Of a stretch of 64,000 bases of DNA, positions 61,050-64,000 are shown piece by piece. How positions within the stretch are numbered: position 1 is the first letter of the stretch; the number at the start of each line of letters is the position of its first letter. The position numbers were made by a program, and so were the translations under genes. The notes under the pieces are model-generated. The model searched no databases. It was not told the DNA's origin and saw nothing but the letters and a program-made list of their open reading frames with translations. The DNA comes from Clostridia bacterium (GTDB taxonomy: Bacteria > Bacillota > Clostridia > Oscillospirales > Acutalibacteraceae): contig JAKSQX010000002.1 of NCBI GenBank assembly GCA_024403955.1, forward strand, positions 1 to 64,000, in the 5' to 3' direction.

Positions 61050-62216
61050 TTAGACGTAGGGCTGTTCAACCGTAATTACTGCGAAGCACTTGAAGCAATG
61101 CTCCTCGACCTCCGCCTTAATTGCGTCGTGAACTTCTTCGTTGGTCATCTTATATTTTGCTGGTACAACAACATCGAAAATTAGGTTCGTATGTGTCTCA
61201 CCAGGTACCATTCTAAAGTCATGGAAAGTCAAAACCTCATCATACTCCTTGAGTATTTTGGCAACTTCTTCTTTCATCTGAGCAACATGCTCATTGTCAA
61301 CATCAATTGGATCAAGGTGAATTGTAACCTCACAGCCAAGCCTGTCTTTGAGCCTAAACTCAGCATTGTCTATCTCATCATGGAGTACAAAGACATCCTC
61401 GTTGTCAGGCACCTCTGCATGGAGCGATATAAACACACGACCTGGACCATAGTCATGAACTATGAGATCATGGATACCAACAATATAAGGTGACTCCATC
61501 GTAATCTCCTCAATTTGTTTTACAAACTCTGGGTCAGGTGTTTGACCAAGTAGTGGTGCAACTGTATCACGAACGGACTCAAGGCCAGTCTTTAAAATGA
61601 GGAGTGCAACAAATATACCTGCAACTGCGTCAATTGGGAAATCTATGAATTTTGAGAGAATCATAGACACCAAAACTACAACAGTTGAAATTGTATCTGA
61701 GAGCGAATCCGCAGCAACAGCCGCCATTGCTGCACTATCAATCTTCTTGCCTATTGTCTTATTGTAAAAAGCCATATAGAGTTTGATTAAAATAGCGGCA
61801 ACCATTATACCACCAGCAAGGAGGCTCGCCTCAACTGGCTCTGGATGAATAAGCTTTGTGATAGAGGACTTCATAAGTTCAAAGCCCATCAAGAGAATGA
61901 GGACTGATACAGCAAGGCCAGAGAGGTATTCTATCCTACCATGGCCAAACGGATGGTCTGGGTCTGGCTTTTTACCAGCAAGCCTAAAGCCAAACAAAGT
62001 AATAATTGAACTACCAGCATCTGATAAGTTATTAAACGCATCAGCAGTGATAGAAACAGAGTTGGCGATATTACCGGCAATAAACTTACCAGCAAACATC
62101 AATATATTAAGAAAAATGCCAACAATACTACAAAGAGTACCATAAGCCCTGCGGACAGCAGGGCTTTGATAATCGTTTGGATTCTTTATAAAAAATTTAG
62201 AAAATAAAGTTATCAC
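61050..62216 (-). CDS. Cation diffusion facilitator (CDF) transporter
   Basis: The protein has 388 residues with six helices (about 1-225) and a cytoplasmic ferredoxin-like domain, longer than usual (about 226-388). Metal-site residues in TM2 and TM5 appear as ITADAFNNLSDAGSS and AVAADSLSDT, and the inter-helix motif DPDHPFGHGRIEY is present. The two Asp-x3-Asp sites suggest Zn, Mn or Fe rather than Cd, but the metal cannot be fixed from the sequence. Confidence 0.92.
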   Translation of the reverse strand: MITLFSKFFIKNPNDYQSPAVRRAYGTLCSIVGIFLNILMFAGKFIAGNIANSVSITADAFNNLSDAGSSIITLFGFRLAGKKPDPDHPFGHGRIEYLSGLAVSVLILLMGFELMKSSITKLIHPEPVEASLLAGGIMVAAILIKLYMAFYNKTIGKKIDSAAMAAVAADSLSDTISTVVVLVSMILSKFIDFPIDAVAGIFVALLILKTGLESVRDTVAPLLGQTPDPEFVKQIEEITMESPYIVGIHDLIVHDYGPGRVFISLHAEVPDNEDVFVLHDEIDNAEFRLKDRLGCEVTIHLDPIDVDNEHVAQMKEEVAKILKEYDEVLTFHDFRMVPGETHTNLIFDVVVPAKYKMTNEEVHDAIKAEVEEHCFKCFAVITVEQPYV

Positions 62217-62230
62217 GGATTTATGCCTTC

Positions 62231-63142
62231 CTATTTAAGTTCTCCTGAGACGCCCATAAGTGCACCAGGATATGCCTCCTGTACTTTGAGTTCTTCAGTG
62301 AATCTAATTTTATATTTTTCACCACTTGAGAGATTTGTCTCCAAATCACCAAGAACAGAGTTTGGAATAACTACAGCTGCGAGTGTATTGTCAGCAGCAG
62401 CCTGCTTTGCAGCATTGATAAGTTCCATAACTACGCCGTTTTTGAAGTCTCCATCATCTGCAGAGAGCTCTGTCATGCGCAAAATAATGGTCTCAAAGCC
62501 ATTGCTGTCAAGTATTACACCTTTACACGTACGAGCAGAACCGACCTTTTTCTCACCTTCATATGCCTCAAAAGCCTTATCAGTGAGTGAATTTTCGCCC
62601 TCAGTACAACGAACTTCAATAATGTTCTGTGCAGCAGCATCATCAGCTGTGATGCCCTCTGCCTCCTGAGCTGCAAGAGCACTTGCAATCTCATCTTCAA
62701 TATTTACATCAATACCAGCCATCTGTGCATTGTAGTTATTAACTCTACGCTCAGTAAGGAAGTAGTCGCCAACTCCGATTACTACTGAGAAGAATACAAA
62801 CTCAATAAGGAAGTACCATACTGAAGGAGTATTCACGCCATTCTCAGGGTCAAGTTTAAGCTCAAGGCCTGAGAGTGAGAAAATAGCTGTGATTGCTGTT
62901 AAGAATGCGCCAAAGAGAAGTCCCTCAATAATTACAACTTTAAGACGCGCCTTACGAGCAGCTTCATCCTGAGTTACAGGAATAGGCTTTGAGAAGATAT
63001 TTATTGGACGCTTAACTCCCGGTTTATTCTCTGCGCTCTCCTCAGGTTTCTTATTATTGAAAATGCTATCAATTACAGCCTGTGTATCAATTTCCTGTTT
63101 TGTTTCTTCTACTTCTTCTACGTTTTTAATTTCTTCTGCCAT
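62231..63142 (-). CDS. Membrane protein of unknown function (303 aa)
   Basis: Acidic N-terminus (1-60, Glu/Lys-rich), two membrane helices (about 72-95 and 108-128), then a soluble C-terminal domain of about 170 residues with alternating strands and helices. No signal peptide or catalytic motif was recognised. It lies between a CDF gene (14 bases) and a lipoprotein gene (10 bases) on the same strand, so the three may be expressed together. Confidence 0.8.
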   Translation of the reverse strand: MAEEIKNVEEVEETKQEIDTQAVIDSIFNNKKPEESAENKPGVKRPINIFSKPIPVTQDEAARKARLKVVIIEGLLFGAFLTAITAIFSLSGLELKLDPENGVNTPSVWYFLIEFVFFSVVIGVGDYFLTERRVNNYNAQMAGIDVNIEDEIASALAAQEAEGITADDAAAQNIIEVRCTEGENSLTDKAFEAYEGEKKVGSARTCKGVILDSNGFETIILRMTELSADDGDFKNGVVMELINAAKQAAADNTLAAVVIPNSVLGDLETNLSSGEKYKIRFTEELKVQEAYPGALMGVSGELK

Positions 63143-63152
63143 AATGAGTCTC

Positions 63153-63869
63153 CTATTCCTTTACTAAAACGGATCCATCTATGTTTGCCTGATCAAGTGA
63201 ATTTGTCTCTGGAACAACTGTTATAAGTTCAACCTGTTCATCTTCACCTGTGTCGAATGTCACTTTAACAAAGAACTGTGGGTAACCTGAGCCAGTGAAA
63301 GCAAATCCCATAACGTTCATGTCTTTTAGGTCTCCGCCAGGGCCTTTGTCCTTAAAGATTTCTTTGATTACAGTTTTAAGAGATGCGTCTGTAAAATCTC
63401 CTGCAGCAAGTGCATCATCATATGTTGCTTCAGTATCTGTTGATTTATCATAGATATAAGTTGCAACACTTAGCCCATCGAGGTTGAGCGCATTGCCATA
63501 TGAGACAATTGCCTGAAGGTAACGGCCCGAATCAACAACTTGTGTGATAGCTACCGCATACTGAAGTGGTTCCGCAGCAGCTGCATCGCAAAGGGTTACA
63601 ACCTCTGACTTAATTCTTTCATTGATTGCGTTGATAGCAGCTGAATCACCATCAACTGAGAAGGTTGGAATCTGAGCCTTATTAGCCATTGTTCCTGTTC
63701 CCCTGTTGTCATCCTCGAGCGTCACCTTAGCAGTGGCACCAATTCCGGACACTTCAACAGGTTCTAAAGTTACTCCTGGATCATAAGGAGCCTCCCCTTT
63801 ATTTTTACTGCATGCAGCAAAAGTAAATACAAGAATCAAACTTAAAAGTAGTGCTATAAACTTTTTCAT
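63153..63869 (-). CDS. Predicted lipoprotein, RsiV/DUF3298-like fold possible
   Basis: The start at 63869 is chosen because GGAGG lies at 63877-63881, and MKKFIALLLSLI then forms a clean lipoprotein signal with lipobox FAAC (Cys20); a longer frame from 63890 would encode the ribosome-binding site. The mature part (about 218 residues) has a pattern (TFSVDGDSAAINAINERIKS … TYDDALAAGDF) like DUF4163/DUF3298 domains of RsiV-type proteins, tentative. It is the first gene of its unit. The remaining 130 bases to the window end are AT-rich, with no gene seen. Confidence 0.8.
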   Translation of the reverse strand: MKKFIALLLSLILVFTFAACSKNKGEAPYDPGVTLEPVEVSGIGATAKVTLEDDNRGTGTMANKAQIPTFSVDGDSAAINAINERIKSEVVTLCDAAAAEPLQYAVAITQVVDSGRYLQAIVSYGNALNLDGLSVATYIYDKSTDTEATYDDALAAGDFTDASLKTVIKEIFKDKGPGGDLKDMNVMGFAFTGSGYPQFFVKVTFDTGEDEQVELITVVPETNSLDQANIDGSVLVKE

Positions 63870-64000
63870 AGTACAACCTCCTAAACGCAATAAAAATGCG
63901 CATAAATATACACATTAATTTTACTATATATTAATATAATTTACAACTTAAATTAAGACTTAAAATATATACAAATAAATTGACATTGGGCAGAAGTTCT

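Noticed and set aside
1..64000. CRISPR arrays, phage or integrase genes, rRNA genes
   Set aside because: No regularly spaced direct repeats, integrase, transposase or rRNA sequence was recognised on either strand.

Overview
The window looks like a chromosome segment of a low-to-moderate GC Gram-positive anaerobe of class Clostridia (Bacillota), probably a gut-type Oscillospiraceae/Lachnospiraceae relative. Pointers are the dcw cell-wall/division cluster, a dnaG-rpoD operon, a Phe T-box ahead of pheST, an IreB homologue, SpoVD-like PASTA transpeptidase architecture, many ferredoxin-type flavoenzymes and a membrane pyrophosphatase. A species cannot be named from the sequence alone.

Region 1 (1-8,800) is the accessory part and the most interesting. 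It holds five short precursor peptides with a shared leader ending (D/E)L-x-(E/K)-V-x-GG and unrelated, acidic cores. The peptides sit in three transcription units, and a decayed unit lies among them. The same region holds a C-terminally truncated AAA ATPase, two frameshifted minus-strand genes, and an operon made of a mini HlyD-type adaptor, a C39-peptidase ABC exporter, a second NHLM-type ABC exporter and an ECF sigma factor; a sixth, atypical small protein follows. Every peptide unit and the sixth gene is preceded by the same two-box element, TGTAGCC-N16-CGTATAAA. The simplest reading is a self-contained ECF-sigma regulon that makes and exports a set of double-glycine peptides. No RiPP-modifying enzyme is visible.

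Region 2 (8,800-20,600, minus strand) is housekeeping: a flavodoxin/ferredoxin fusion, rpoD, dnaG, a dGTPase, a U32 protein (TrhP-like), mltG, a DJ-1 protein, a GNAT, tmk, the NAD(P)HX repair enzyme and a lipoprotein. Region 3 (20,700-25,100, plus strand) is T-box-pheS-pheT, then ireB and a small unknown protein. Region 4 (25,100-39,670, minus strand) has a MacB-type permease with adaptor but no ATPase, rpmE, and a dcw cluster (mraZ, rsmH, ftsL-like, PBP, murF, mraY, ftsW, murG, divIB, ftsZ) that lacks murC, murD, murE and ftsA. A good promoter and repeated putative MraZ operators precede mraZ.

Region 5 (39,800-50,240) has a K+-dependent-type membrane pyrophosphatase, two divergently transcribed EAL proteins with degenerate GGDEF sites, mscL, and a LarC-type protein whose usual C-terminal half is replaced by a CsoR/RcnR-like domain. 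Region 6 (50,250-64,000, minus strand) has a three-gene flavin/iron-sulfur NAD(P)H oxidoreductase operon resembling Sporomusa-type (Stn) electron-bifurcating transhydrogenase, a CaCA exchanger, MntP, a HerA-like ATPase with an OhrR-like regulator, tRNA-Ser(CGA), a COG2509 flavoprotein, a D-2-hydroxyacid dehydrogenase, a CDF transporter, a membrane protein and a lipoprotein.
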